Source of the DNA: Candidatus Altimarinota bacterium
GTDB taxonomy: Bacteria; Patescibacteriota; Gracilibacteria; UBA1369; LOWO2-01-FULL-3
Direction: 5' to 3'
Assembly (NCBI GenBank): GCA_016763975.1
Contig: JAESSS010000094.1
Span: forward strand, 1-39,108
Length of the DNA stretch: 39,108 bases
The position numbers and the translations under genes were made by a program. The notes under the pieces are model-generated. The model was not told the DNA's origin, did no database searches, and saw only the letters and a program-made list of their open reading frames with translations. Each line of letters opens with the position of its first letter. The stretch's first letter is position 1. Shown one piece after another: positions 9,101 through 18,088 of this stretch.

Positions 9101-9756
9101 AGTGTCATATACAGAGCAGAGATCTGCTTAGAGCTTAATCCATCAATATCAATTTTTTCACCAAATTTATGAGCATTATCACTCAATTCTAGTACGGCCA
9201 GAAGTCTGTTTATCTTCTGCTCGCCACTAGCAACATCAGCCCTGGCATACATATTCATTGCTGAAATAAATAGCCTAGAATTCTCCCTGAAAGCATCACC
9301 AATATAATCATTGGATCCAATTGCCTCATCAATCTTAACAGTAGCGCTTTCTATACCTTTGAGCGCTAACTTATCTTCATCAATAATTGAGCCAAAATTT
9401 TCATATCTTGTCCTAAACGATGCACTCAAATTCATCCCATATCTCCCCACAAAAGCATCAAGGCCCTTAAAAACACTATCAATAGCCTCAGCACTTTCGG
9501 ACAAAGACTCACTCATCAAATCCAGTTCCTGATCCAAATCTTCAATAAATTGTCTTTTTTCCTCGTCATTACCGGCATTTTCAATATTACTCACCACAGA
9601 ATCCAAGTGATTTCCAGCATCCTTTGCCAAAGTATTACCACTCTTGTCACTAAGCTGTTTTCTCACAGAACGATATTTCGCAGCAATATCTGCTGCTTTT
9701 TCTGGAGCCACTCTCTGCAGCTCATTTTCCAGATTGTTAGATTTTTCGGGGGTCAT
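6148..9756 (-). CDS. Giant helical membrane-anchored protein, 1202 aa
   Basis: Largest protein of the window, family unknown. Residues 1-800 are almost all helical and charged, with likely coiled coils and no signal peptide. A strong membrane segment lies at about 807-828 (LAIFVVSVILIYGVMAGAIGA), then a Gly/Ala-rich, partly hydrophobic region to about 1000. Near residue 1100 is DTNGDRVID, which fits the calcium-binding loop of EF-hand or dockerin-like motifs (D1100, N1102, D1104, D1108); only one such loop is seen. ATG at 9756 has no Shine-Dalgarno. The gene ends with TGA at 6148, overlapping the next gene by 22 bases. Size and layout suit a structural or tethering role, but this is inference. 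Confidence 0.82.
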   Translation of the reverse strand: MTPEKSNNLENELQRVAPEKAADIAAKYRSVRKQLSDKSGNTLAKDAGNHLDSVVSNIENAGNDEEKRQFIEDLDQELDLMSESLSESAEAIDSVFKGLDAFVGRYGMNLSASFRTRYENFGSIIDEDKLALKGIESATVKIDEAIGSNDYIGDAFRENSRLFISAMNMYARADVASGEQKINRLLAVLELSDNAHKFGEKIDIDGLSSKQISALYMTLNVRGKIKKGTEAILTLKKTPAFATIAQKMAPSELLSVLASNAMLIVEGGEKGEEIAKQRLFVESSIIVQKEEYAGKLDSARNSAGKIREKLRNFYEKRAAAISKISDLKAAVEKGENISWIHGLIDPESMKQLENANNAKEKLITLQNLGANYLDSLGLDEVGEKCVTLRHKFSVQSTKIVKFAYKLQITELRRGMAFDHMASDDFKFGVPEGKWGVRDVLDMTDNKVVSAAKKHPAYSQIIVGIESLMSQHRQGRHESKQLKNLRASDKDRRLYAKYMRGQLDDETLPLIQERNMTQKEFHSAEKAKIDVSLKRELDYFDNIGFADFANVPSAQRDLVGNRLIGITALLKGKHKLLYKMKDNLLILRALGKDTSIWTHHIQELQSEITQVVAKSNEIADFLRGDTAHIAWNEAIDFVRITDHDTVAILPDMAPIVGTELYAQKEEIDKYIAYGKGEVRQVGKISHDLGAGWAKDVEDGHRFDPLKRMDDNAEKLKHVIGDSKRFQGHLESTKAVPVGMLDDSEYYDENPSLKRYKDIRIKAINGEIARIDQALATMFNDKLYEKLGNFRKEVISRRHRKVNETFGNLAIFVVSVILIYGVMAGAIGAASRAGMSAFWAETTGIALASTFTPVAPRGVMALMNMTGLTGYDVKWDAGQMGKEALMAFVTMRTVMTLARTATNVKIGKTMAHGLPKDIATKFAHSQLSEFAKMANPALWVRGNAGASVAAIEGAKGVAARGGWELMQEIGEGAAGALGGHAGEILAAVANSLDGVNINVDRSLIMDASALGIGIDMDGNFRYSGNAEEVVAGLEARTGADHDTIFESEIIQDEHGNEHIILGFKNKGGEVVKSVPILATNPELQAAEDLVLGIDQEFEIEFDTNGDRVIDGVRNFVEIEARYAEAGFIVNSMMNGKLRVTSADGEIVAKYKIDGESLAQFQEAVNMDETAVLALKGRLIDFDNAAGDLADVLTMQLKICLLHKR

Positions 9757-9774
9757 TTTATTTTATTTTTATTA

Positions 9775-10458
9775 TTATTTTTTAGACTTATCTCTCCAAT
9801 GTCTATTCGCTCTAATTGCGAGTGTTGCAGGAGCTATGTATTTTTCGTCCATGAAATCCAAGAAATCAAGAACACTCTCCTCGGGCCTTTTTTTACGCGT
9901 AAACGGATCTCTAAATCTTCGTGAAAGATAATCATTTTCATTAGTAGACTTTACCCCCCTGTTCAATCTAGCAATTCTAGCTTTAACTCGAACAGCACGA
10001 TCACTTTTTGCACTGTACATACCTTCATCTAAACATAACTTATGTGTAGCCCTCATAGTCTTCACTTGTTTAGCCATTTTTGCATTACGAGAATATCTTG
10101 ATAAGCTTTTTATTGCCCACTTTCTAGCGGCCTTAGTAGCCCTTCTAGCTCTCTCCCTTTTTGCTTTTAGTGAATTAACATTAGATTTAAAAAGAAACAC
10201 AGCCAACTTATTCGGCTTCATCAAGCTCGAATATACAATAGTTTTACTTGGATCTGGCTTTTTAAAATTCACTCTCCCGCCCTCTTTATAACTTGGCATA
10301 GGAATGCGAAATTTTCCGTCTTCTTTCTGACGATTATTATACAAAACCTGCACATTTTTCTCCAAATCAGGTTGCTCATAATTCTTAATAAGGTCAACTC
10401 CTTTATCAAAAGTTTTTTCAGTCCACGACTTAATTTTATTCCAAGTGCTATCAGCCAT
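9775..10458 (-). CDS. Highly basic hypothetical protein
   Basis: A protein of about 227 aa if it starts at the ATG reading MADSTWNKIKSW (10458), eight bases after the stop of the 853-aa gene. A longer TTG start at 10497 would overlap that gene and is less likely. The middle (about residues 100-190) is extremely rich in Arg and Lys (KAKRERARRATKAARKW and similar), with no membrane segment. It resembles the basic character of nucleic-acid or polyanion-binding proteins but has no recognisable domain. The acidic tails of the block's membrane proteins are conceivable partners. It is followed 18 bases later by the 1202-aa gene. Confidence 0.75.
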   Translation of the reverse strand: MADSTWNKIKSWTEKTFDKGVDLIKNYEQPDLEKNVQVLYNNRQKEDGKFRIPMPSYKEGGRVNFKKPDPSKTIVYSSLMKPNKLAVFLFKSNVNSLKAKRERARRATKAARKWAIKSLSRYSRNAKMAKQVKTMRATHKLCLDEGMYSAKSDRAVRVKARIARLNRGVKSTNENDYLSRRFRDPFTRKKRPEESVLDFLDFMDEKYIAPATLAIRANRHWRDKSKK

Positions 10459-10466
10459 TTTTAGAC

Positions 10467-13028
10467 TTAAGTAATACCATTCCTCCACTTTCTCCAAGGA
10501 GTCACTACATGTTTATCCCAAAGTCCAGGCTTCACACGGAAAGGATAATCCTCGGCATCTTCACTCATTCGGAATATCGTTCTCATATAAGTATCCACCT
10601 CCATCTGAATCAAATAGACTTGTTTGCTTTTTCTTACCTTGCCTGAGGCAGTTGTTGATCCAGCTTGAATTCTTTTTGAAATCTCCCAGAGCTTTGACTT
10701 CCATTCAGGAGCAGCCTTTGTCCCTCCCATACCAATTGAATATAGCCCCCACCTATCAATATCTTTCTTTTTATACCCTTGTGCCTTTTGTTCTGCAGGC
10801 TTCAGAGCCTTGAATTTAGAAATATTCATTGCTTTACCGTTCCAATTACTTTTAGCCTTAAATTTATCCTTCTCCCAAGTCTGCTTCATATCATATCTCT
10901 TATTCAAGAATTCGGCAGTTTTATCATAAGCAGCTATAATCGCCAGATCTAATTTAGTGTGTTTTCCTTCTTTGTGTTGCTCCATATCGTGAGTATATGG
11001 GTCCTCATCATCCAACGGATTCAGAGCTTCGTATGAGCCCTCCGTCTCCGCCCAATGCTCAAATTTAGCAATACCCCACTTCTTAGAGTTCACACTTGGA
11101 AATCTTCCGGACGAAATAGAGTCTTTTGTAGCTACAGCCGCATTAGTTCCAATTTGCTCTCGCACATACTTCAAATATTGTAAAATATAGTGTCCTCTCA
11201 TCGCCGGATCATCCCAACTATTACCCTTGAAATCTGGAGTCGCGGTAGCTGGGAAGTCCAAATCATCAAGATTTATATAAAACTCATCACCATCATCTTT
11301 GCCCGGACGAGTGTCCGGAATCTTATGATTATCAAGGTGAGCAGTATGATAACTAAATACATCGATCATTTTACCTACAGCCTTGTGTGAAGCTTCATTC
11401 CAATCAGAAACCTCAAATATTCCCGGCAAATCCATACCATTATAAATAACATGTTCCAAATTCTCCCTTGCCTCAGCATACTCTCCACTTATTGAGCTGG
11501 CAGCACGCACTTGGTCAACCACACGAGACAAAAATTCTTCATGATCAATCGGCTCTTCTCCACCAAGAACTTTATAGTTCTCCACAGACAAAATACGAAT
11601 CATCGCTTTCAATTTGGCGTTTACTTTAGCCAAATCATTAATTCTGAATTGCTCCACATCCGCAAGAGACGTAGCCCCTTTTACATGAGTTCTTAGCCGA
11701 GCCAAGGACTCGTACATTGTGCAATTAAGCACCATTCTAGTGAAATTTTTTGAAACACTTCCACTAATCAAATTACTATTCCATCCAGCCAAAGTACCTT
11801 TATTTACATTCCCTGCAATACTTGTCAAAAAATGCTTAATAGAAGTCTCATCCACAGCATATTGAATAACATCATTCAATTTGCCAATCGTATCATTCAA
11901 CTCAAACATCGGATCAGACTGCAAGGCCTCGACATATTCCCTTGAGAAAGCCGAATTCTTTAGTAATGCCTTTTCTTGCGCTGATTCTCCAGCATCATCC
12001 AAATCACGTGGCACATATTTGCCGTCATGAAACATCATATCCAATTCAAATTTGTTATCACCAATCATCAGAGTGAACCAACCTTTGGCTTCATCAACAT
12101 TTTTTGTTGAAAGTTTTTTCGGTTTTGCGTTGTAAAACGGTATAAATGCCTTGAATCTCTTATCACGAGTCAAGTTAGTGATTAGAGAAAACTCAGTCGG
12201 CCTTTCAGCAGCTGCAGCCTCATCCAACCTCAAAATAGTTCCACCGTTTACGATTTTAATTATGACCCCTTTACCATCCTTATATGGAGTAATAATTGCT
12301 TCGCCGTCCTCAGCATCCACACCAAGATTCGGCATCTTTCTCATTTTAATTTCAGTTCTCCATTGACCGTCATCGAAATCATAATCAATTCCCTTCAATT
12401 TTGGACCACTCCTAACTGGTTTCAAAAGTTTAGCCATTCTAGCTTTAACAGCCTTTTCAATAATCCCAGCAGCCACTTCAGGACTGCCACCCTTCAACGG
12501 AATCGTACCACCTTGAATATAATTACCACCTGGAGTTTCAGCTCCGCCATAATTATTTATCAAATAAGTATCAAAACCTTTCTTCTGAGGATTATATACA
12601 AAAACCACAGGGAAATTCATCACATCCGCTTGGAAATGCCCAGCTTTGCCGGCAACATCATTGATATCAATAGGGAAATCAGGATGCAATTTATTAAAGC
12701 CCTCCTTCAATCTATTCATTGTTTTTTCAGGTGCCATCTTCAATTTTCCGCTATCTGGAGCCCACTCCTTCATTGAGTGCACCAAGTGTCTAATTTTGGT
12801 ATGTCTTAGTTCAGGATACTTTTTCATCGCATCCTCCCAAGTCAAATTCGATTCTTTGTAAAAAGTCTTCAGATACGCTGCTCTCAGCACCGCCATAACC
12901 TTATATAGCTGTTGTCCCACACGCACATACTCGCGTTCTCGTGGACTTAAACTAGTTAAGCTAGCACCAGTCGTATCTCCCAAGCCTTTCTCCCCAATAC
13001 CCATGTCAAATGAATATGCATCAGCCAA
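10467..13028 (-). CDS. Large soluble hypothetical protein, 853 aa
   Basis: A long protein without signal peptide or membrane segment and with no motif I can assign. The first 400 residues are mixed alpha/beta, with stretches such as GHFQADVMNFPVVFVYNPQ and GVIIKIVNGGTILRLDE; the rest is mainly helical and rich in Trp, Lys and Asp. The C-terminus ends in a basic, Trp-rich segment (WRKWRNG). The frame opens with TTG at 13028; an ATG eight codons later (13004) is an alternative. It starts 17 bases after the 380-aa gene and is followed eight bases later by the basic 227-aa gene, so it sits inside the block transcript. A cytoplasmic component of a larger assembly is plausible. Confidence 0.78.
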   Translation of the reverse strand: MADAYSFDMGIGEKGLGDTTGASLTSLSPREREYVRVGQQLYKVMAVLRAAYLKTFYKESNLTWEDAMKKYPELRHTKIRHLVHSMKEWAPDSGKLKMAPEKTMNRLKEGFNKLHPDFPIDINDVAGKAGHFQADVMNFPVVFVYNPQKKGFDTYLINNYGGAETPGGNYIQGGTIPLKGGSPEVAAGIIEKAVKARMAKLLKPVRSGPKLKGIDYDFDDGQWRTEIKMRKMPNLGVDAEDGEAIITPYKDGKGVIIKIVNGGTILRLDEAAAAERPTEFSLITNLTRDKRFKAFIPFYNAKPKKLSTKNVDEAKGWFTLMIGDNKFELDMMFHDGKYVPRDLDDAGESAQEKALLKNSAFSREYVEALQSDPMFELNDTIGKLNDVIQYAVDETSIKHFLTSIAGNVNKGTLAGWNSNLISGSVSKNFTRMVLNCTMYESLARLRTHVKGATSLADVEQFRINDLAKVNAKLKAMIRILSVENYKVLGGEEPIDHEEFLSRVVDQVRAASSISGEYAEARENLEHVIYNGMDLPGIFEVSDWNEASHKAVGKMIDVFSYHTAHLDNHKIPDTRPGKDDGDEFYINLDDLDFPATATPDFKGNSWDDPAMRGHYILQYLKYVREQIGTNAAVATKDSISSGRFPSVNSKKWGIAKFEHWAETEGSYEALNPLDDEDPYTHDMEQHKEGKHTKLDLAIIAAYDKTAEFLNKRYDMKQTWEKDKFKAKSNWNGKAMNISKFKALKPAEQKAQGYKKKDIDRWGLYSIGMGGTKAAPEWKSKLWEISKRIQAGSTTASGKVRKSKQVYLIQMEVDTYMRTIFRMSEDAEDYPFRVKPGLWDKHVVTPWRKWRNGIT

Positions 13029-13045
13029 ATTCGGGAAAATATTCC

Positions 13046-14188
13046 TTAACTTATGAGGGTGAATAAAATTAACACCATCATATTTGCTTTACCGTACAGC
13101 TCATCCAAATCAGCCACTTTCATTTCAGAAACTCTTCCCAAAATATTGTAGTCCAAATCTTTAGCTTCAGGCAGATTCAAATCCCTAATAACTTCCAGTC
13201 CCGTACCATCAATTTCATAGTCCTCATCTTTGAACCCTGCAATCTTTAGCATGTCATATCCGGCATTCTTCAAAAAATGATGACCCACATAACCAGCACC
13301 AAGATAAGCCAACCATTTGCCAATTGGCCTAGGAGTATTACCCTCACCAACACTCAAATGTTTATAAGATTTATAAATAGCCCAAACACCAAACATATAC
13401 ATAGCCGCAGTGGCATAATCACGTTTCTTGATCGCAGTTTGGAGTTTAGCCAAGTTTGATCTCACTCCATCTGTAAGCTTTTTCGCTAGAGTAGGGGAGT
13501 CCAACTCCTTTTGCATCTCCAAATTAGCAAGTTGATCATTATTCTGAGCATTAACTGTACCTTGAATTTCTTTGAAAAAAGTCAAAGCTTGCACATAATT
13601 TTCACCAAAGCCCTGAGGATCATTGTCCTTACTTATTTCTGATAAGTTAGAAAAAGGATTACGATACATCTTCGCCATATCAGAATTTCCTGAAGGATGA
13701 GTTCTCGCTCGTTTTACACCTTCTCCTAGGTAATAAAACAATGCCCTATAACTTGGATCACTTAGGTTGATTCCCAGTTTTTTCCATGCAGCCATTATTT
13801 GTTTTACACCTTTATCATTTGTAGGATCCCAAATCTCAGCATTAATCTTTTTATCTTCTCTACGCACAGTAGCTCTCAAGCGAGTCATTCCAGCACCATT
13901 AAAGTCTTTTCTCAAAACACCAAGGTTTTCAGAGAAATTTTCCGAAACTTTTGCTGCAGGTTTCCCCGGTATTTTCATCTTTTGCCAAGGTTCAATAGAG
14001 CTTTTTACAGCACCAGTTCCCACCTCAGTCCTCAGCTTTACCTGCTTACGTTTACTTGCCTTGTCCAAAAACGGTCGAGTAGCATCAATTTCATCTTTAA
14101 CCTCAGCTATTAAATTATGAGGAACAGTTTCCCCTTCAGCGATAAGCAAAGCCATCATTGAGATTCGTTGATGTTTTTTCACAGCCAA
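13046..14188 (-). CDS. Hypothetical protein with C-terminal membrane segments, 380 aa
   Basis: Residues 1-250 are charged and helical. Two hydrophobic stretches follow at about 258-275 (YATAAMYMFGVWAIY) and 289-307 (IGKWLAYLGAGYVGHHF), then an acidic C-terminal region. No family is recognised. The frame opens with TTG (14188), six bases after the stop of the 142-aa gene; a pair of ATG codons at residues 11-12 (14158) is an alternative start. Short gaps on both sides place it in one operon with its neighbours. A membrane-associated part of the block's assembly is likely but unproven. Confidence 0.75.
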   Translation of the reverse strand: MAVKKHQRISMMALLIAEGETVPHNLIAEVKDEIDATRPFLDKASKRKQVKLRTEVGTGAVKSSIEPWQKMKIPGKPAAKVSENFSENLGVLRKDFNGAGMTRLRATVRREDKKINAEIWDPTNDKGVKQIMAAWKKLGINLSDPSYRALFYYLGEGVKRARTHPSGNSDMAKMYRNPFSNLSEISKDNDPQGFGENYVQALTFFKEIQGTVNAQNNDQLANLEMQKELDSPTLAKKLTDGVRSNLAKLQTAIKKRDYATAAMYMFGVWAIYKSYKHLSVGEGNTPRPIGKWLAYLGAGYVGHHFLKNAGYDMLKIAGFKDEDYEIDGTGLEVIRDLNLPEAKDLDYNILGRVSEMKVADLDELYGKANMMVLILFTLIS

Positions 14189-14194
14189 ACGGAT

Positions 14195-14623
14195 CTATTT
14201 GTCCGAAGCAAGAATGCCAGCTGCGTGAAATATTTGTTTAATTTTTTCCTGAATTTCCAACCAAAAAATCGCAATATACTCATTTCCCTCAATTCTCATC
14301 TCAGGTCCATCTCTATATTTCAGAATCAAAACACCCTGTTTGGTATGATCAATTTCATTAAATTCAAAATCATCACTGTTAAATTTCTCAGCAAAACTAA
14401 TTAGATTTTCTGCATACGGATTTCTCTCCAAAACCAACTTAGGACTGCCCCCTCCCCTAAACTCCTCAACGGCATTTACCTTAGAGATAAGCCTTAAAGC
14501 AGGTTTTGCATCAGGCCTTTCATTGAACTCGATTTTGTCTGGAAGCTCATTGTTAAACACAAAGAATCTCTCCTTAAAAAGTGAGAATTCCACCTGATTT
14601 TTTTGTAGATTTTTCTTTATCAT
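14195..14623 (-). CDS. Hypothetical protein, 142 aa
   Basis: A small mixed alpha/beta protein with no signal peptide, membrane segment or known motif. It starts with ATG at 14623, about 70 bases below a good promoter and just past an AT-only hairpin (14673-14692), and is the first gene of what looks like the second transcription unit of the block. No Shine-Dalgarno is visible. Its stop (TAG) is six bases before the TTG start of the next gene. Size and fold pattern would suit a chaperone or adaptor, but there is no direct sign of that. Confidence 0.72.
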   Translation of the reverse strand: MIKKNLQKNQVEFSLFKERFFVFNNELPDKIEFNERPDAKPALRLISKVNAVEEFRGGGSPKLVLERNPYAENLISFAEKFNSDDFEFNEIDHTKQGVLILKYRDGPEMRIEGNEYIAIFWLEIQEKIKQIFHAAGILASDK

Positions 14624-14672
14624 TTGGCTAATTTTTTGTTTTCACCCACCTTTGTGAGCTTATTTTCTAGAA

Positions 14673-14692
14673 GATAAATTTCTTAATTTATC
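14673..14692 (-). repeat. AT-only hairpin near the 5' end of the 142-aa gene transcript
   Basis: GATAAATT and AATTTATC form a perfect 8-bp inverted repeat around TCTT. It begins a few bases after the -10 element at 14698-14703, so the mRNA would start with or just before this stem. Confidence 0.6.
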
Positions 14693-14697
14693 GTATT

Positions 14698-14726
14698 ATT
14701 ATAGCAAAAAACAGCCAAAAGCTCAA
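14698..14726 (-). promoter_or_regulatory. Promoter upstream of the 142-aa gene
   Basis: On the - strand TTGAGC (14721-14726), a 17-base spacer and a perfect TATAAT (14698-14703). It lies in the 128-base gap between the 1094-aa gene and the 142-aa gene and would allow the rest of the block to be transcribed without the first gene. Confidence 0.7.
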
Positions 14727-14751
14727 TAGCTAAAGGGTAATTAGACCAAAT

Positions 14752-17700
14752 CTACGCAGCCTTCATCTCTTCCTTTGAACTCTTCAAAATACTAGTAAGG
14801 ACTGCAAGCGAAGCTCTGCTTCCCTTAAATTTCATACCCCCCTTCAATTCACCAATTCTCTCAGTCAATTGAGACAACTCATCAGCAAGAACATCATTAT
14901 CTCCTTTCTTCTTTGCATCTTCTGCATTTTTCTCCACTTTTTCTGCCTCTTTTCGCTTATCTTCAAGACCTTTTTTAAATTCTTTTGCAAGACCGCTCTC
15001 TTTAGCATAAACCTCCTTCATATATCTCCCCGCACGACCTTTTTGAGCCCCCTTACGCTGTTCAATCCAAGAATCTTCACTCTTATGAAGGTTTTCAATT
15101 ACAGCTTTCTCCTTGGCCCTCAATTTCGCATAATTTTCAGTCAAACTAAATGCAGCTTTCTCACTTACCAGAGAAGCAAGCCATGAAAATGGTTTCGCAA
15201 TAGCCATTCCAGCTACAGCCAAAATATTTCCAGCCAAAAATCCAGCACGAAGCATGCCATTTCTAAATTTTCTAAAAACAAACATTCCACCTCGAGTAAG
15301 AGGTTTAGTCACTGCAGCAAGGCTACCCCAAGCAGCAGATTTCGCTCCGAGTTTTGCATACTTCAACGCTCCAGCAGTAGCGGTATCACCAAGTGCATAT
15401 CCAGTATCAACAGCCTTCGTTTTAGCTCTAGCCTTTAATCTATCACCAAAACTAGTAGACAAATTGTCCTCAACCTCTTTGTCACCAGGATCTTCAACAC
15501 TTACCCCATTTTTTACGGCATCTTCCAAAATATTCTTCTTTCTCACATTATAAATACGATCAGCAATTTTGCCCATCTCATGCATTTTATCAATTTGCTT
15601 CAATTTCAAATGATAATATTCTTCGCCAGCGGAATCGGAACCTTCTTTACTTTCATTATATTTTCCAACAGCTTTTCGAATAGAATCCATAGCCGTAGAC
15701 ATCATTTCATCATGAGTGTCTTCGATATACTTAACATCAGCTTTTTTCAGTACACTACTTAATCTTCTTTTCAATTTATCTTCAACAGTACTTCCACCGC
15801 CAGTAGTCAAGTGATGATAAGCATGCATCAGATAAGCAACACTTAAATCCGTACCCTTTGACGTCACCTTGGCTACCATAGACTTATCACTTTCGAAATC
15901 ATCCACCTCAACCCCCATGTCAGAAAATAAACTCTCAATCATTTTATCGTCCACTGATTCCTGTGAACCAACAGCCACATTAAGCGATGGTTGTTTTTGT
16001 AAAATTGTTTGAGTTGTCGGATTATTAGGTGCAAACGGATTATTAGGATTAGCAGGAATTGCTGGGGGAGTTGCCCCTTTTGCAACATTTGAAGCAGACG
16101 TAGAATCCACCTTAGACAATAAGTCAGGATCCAAAAATCCATCTTTTTTGTCCCTCTTCCTCTTTAAATAAGGTCCCGCCAGATTATTAGTATTTTTGAT
16201 AGTAGTACCTACAATCACCTCCAAATCCCGCAACTCCGCAATATCAATGTCCCCATCCGTAGCAGCTTTATCAATTAATACTTCAAGTTCATCAGCTGCC
16301 AACTTCAAAGTCTCAAGATTTCTCTTAATATCAGCCAAAACACCTGAATCATTGCCTTCAGACTCCATATCCTCAATCATTTTAGTTAAACCTCGCAATC
16401 TAGTATCAAGTCTTTTCTCAATCCACTCCTTCAAAGTTTCTCTTAGCCCATCAACACGTCCATCTTCTACATTTTCAATAATTTTCTTCAAAGCTGCAGT
16501 AGTATGAGCCAATTCTCCACTGTCCCTAATGCCATCATTTCCTAGAGAGGAGATTTTATAAGCGCTGGTCGGGGCGGCTTTCCAAGTATCATATAATTGA
16601 ACATGTTTATCAAAAGCTTCAAAAGCAAAATCCAAATTAGATTTCATTTTAATCCACTTCCTAAACCCCTTTTTACTACTAAACATGCCTTTTCCATCTT
16701 TATGAATTGCTTCAAGCTGAGTAATTATGCCCTTAACAAGACCTACAACAACCTCAAGGTTAGCAGTCTCAGTAGCATCATAACCTTCACTCTTACAGGC
16801 TTGAAGATTAGCAAACATATCTGAGTGCCTAGGATTCAATAGATTGATTACCTGTAAAAGAATAGGCTTCACCTTACTACGCTCCCCAACAACAATATAA
16901 TGCATGACTTTCCCCAATCCCTCAGTGCTAGAATCGATTTTATCAGGCTCAGTAGTTTTGCTTGAAGGAGTAGCCGTCCCCCCTTTTTTCCAGTCAGCAT
17001 ACATCTTTTTATCTTCAGAGAGTTCTTTAAAAAGCACAGCCAAATTCTGCATCACCACTTCCCAGGCTTTAGCATTTACCCCAGAAATAGATCCACTTGT
17101 TTCAAATTCTTTGAACTCCCTCTTAATTAACCGAAAAGCATTCCTAAGGGCAAGCAATGATTTATCGAAATTCTGAATACCTTCAATCTCATAGTTCTTC
17201 TTTTTAGATTCGTGAATAGTAGTCTTCAATCTATTCATCTCACTAAGCAAAAAACTTAAAGTTTCTTTTAGAACTAATTGCACTTTATCCACTTCTCCCG
17301 ATTTAATCGCATCCAGTAGAGCATCAAAGCGTTTTGATCCACTGGTGAAATCCTCAGTACCCTGATCAATTACTTCTCCATCAACCACCTCTATCCTGGA
17401 CAATGCAGTACTAGGTTTACCTCCGTTAGTATATTTTTCTACTTCCCCGCTCCCAGCATTGGCCTTCGCATTTTCTGCAGCCTCCATTCTCTTCCGATAC
17501 CCCCTCTGTCCTTTATTAAAGTCGGGAAGCAAAATACCCAAAAGCTGCCTAGTCTGTTTTAGTTTACCCACATCCAAATTTCCGATCCCTGTTTTGTCAG
17601 GCATAAGCTCAACCTGCTTACTAAGATGATTTATCACCTGATCCAGATCTGCCATTTTACCGGTAGCATTTACAATACTACCCTCGCTGCCATAGCCGTT

Positions 17701-18036
17701 CCGATGTTCTTCAATAATTACATCCATTTCAGAACGCTTTCTTTTCAAAAGATTAACTACGCGAGTTAGCTTGCCCTTAGCACCTTTGTATTCACCACTA
17801 TCAATAGATTTCAAAAGCGAATCAAAACCCACCATTCTCACATCCACACCGCGCCCCTCAGGCCTTCCAGCCACACGAATTTCCCCCGCAGTCTCATCCC
17901 GCAAACCAGCAACCTTCGTCGAATCCACGGCCACTTCTCCACCCTCAGCGTTTTGCCTCGCAATTTCCTCAGGGCTACGTGTCTCAGTATATCCCCAAGT
18001 AGTAGGTATCTTATTTTCGTCAGGTTTATTACTCAT
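14752..18036 (-). CDS. Very large helical hypothetical protein, 1094 aa
   Basis: First gene of the accessory block, family unknown. The ATG at 18036 is preferred over a TTG four codons upstream (18048). The product is highly charged and helical throughout, with several similar-looking segments of about 110 residues that contain a leucine-rich helix followed by a long Lys/Glu helix (for example around 70-150, 230-330, 370-480 and 510-620), which may be degenerate repeats. A Pro/Asn-rich linker (PAIPANPNNPFAPNNP) lies near the middle. Around residues 895-960 there is a moderately hydrophobic region (RAGFLAGNILAVAGMAIAKPF), then a Lys/Glu coiled coil. No signal peptide is seen. It diverges from tig across a 158-base gap. 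Confidence 0.8.
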   Translation of the reverse strand: MSNKPDENKIPTTWGYTETRSPEEIARQNAEGGEVAVDSTKVAGLRDETAGEIRVAGRPEGRGVDVRMVGFDSLLKSIDSGEYKGAKGKLTRVVNLLKRKRSEMDVIIEEHRNGYGSEGSIVNATGKMADLDQVINHLSKQVELMPDKTGIGNLDVGKLKQTRQLLGILLPDFNKGQRGYRKRMEAAENAKANAGSGEVEKYTNGGKPSTALSRIEVVDGEVIDQGTEDFTSGSKRFDALLDAIKSGEVDKVQLVLKETLSFLLSEMNRLKTTIHESKKKNYEIEGIQNFDKSLLALRNAFRLIKREFKEFETSGSISGVNAKAWEVVMQNLAVLFKELSEDKKMYADWKKGGTATPSSKTTEPDKIDSSTEGLGKVMHYIVVGERSKVKPILLQVINLLNPRHSDMFANLQACKSEGYDATETANLEVVVGLVKGIITQLEAIHKDGKGMFSSKKGFRKWIKMKSNLDFAFEAFDKHVQLYDTWKAAPTSAYKISSLGNDGIRDSGELAHTTAALKKIIENVEDGRVDGLRETLKEWIEKRLDTRLRGLTKMIEDMESEGNDSGVLADIKRNLETLKLAADELEVLIDKAATDGDIDIAELRDLEVIVGTTIKNTNNLAGPYLKRKRDKKDGFLDPDLLSKVDSTSASNVAKGATPPAIPANPNNPFAPNNPTTQTILQKQPSLNVAVGSQESVDDKMIESLFSDMGVEVDDFESDKSMVAKVTSKGTDLSVAYLMHAYHHLTTGGGSTVEDKLKRRLSSVLKKADVKYIEDTHDEMMSTAMDSIRKAVGKYNESKEGSDSAGEEYYHLKLKQIDKMHEMGKIADRIYNVRKKNILEDAVKNGVSVEDPGDKEVEDNLSTSFGDRLKARAKTKAVDTGYALGDTATAGALKYAKLGAKSAAWGSLAAVTKPLTRGGMFVFRKFRNGMLRAGFLAGNILAVAGMAIAKPFSWLASLVSEKAAFSLTENYAKLRAKEKAVIENLHKSEDSWIEQRKGAQKGRAGRYMKEVYAKESGLAKEFKKGLEDKRKEAEKVEKNAEDAKKKGDNDVLADELSQLTERIGELKGGMKFKGSRASLAVLTSILKSSKEEMKAA

Positions 18037-18088
18037 ATATATACTCAATGTTATACCTTATTCTACCCTTTTTTCGCCTAAAATTCAA

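Noticed and set aside
316-18036. Genomic island integrated at tRNA-His
   Set aside because: The block lies on the 5' side of the tRNA, there is no integrase, and no copy of the tRNA 3' end was found near 18 kb.
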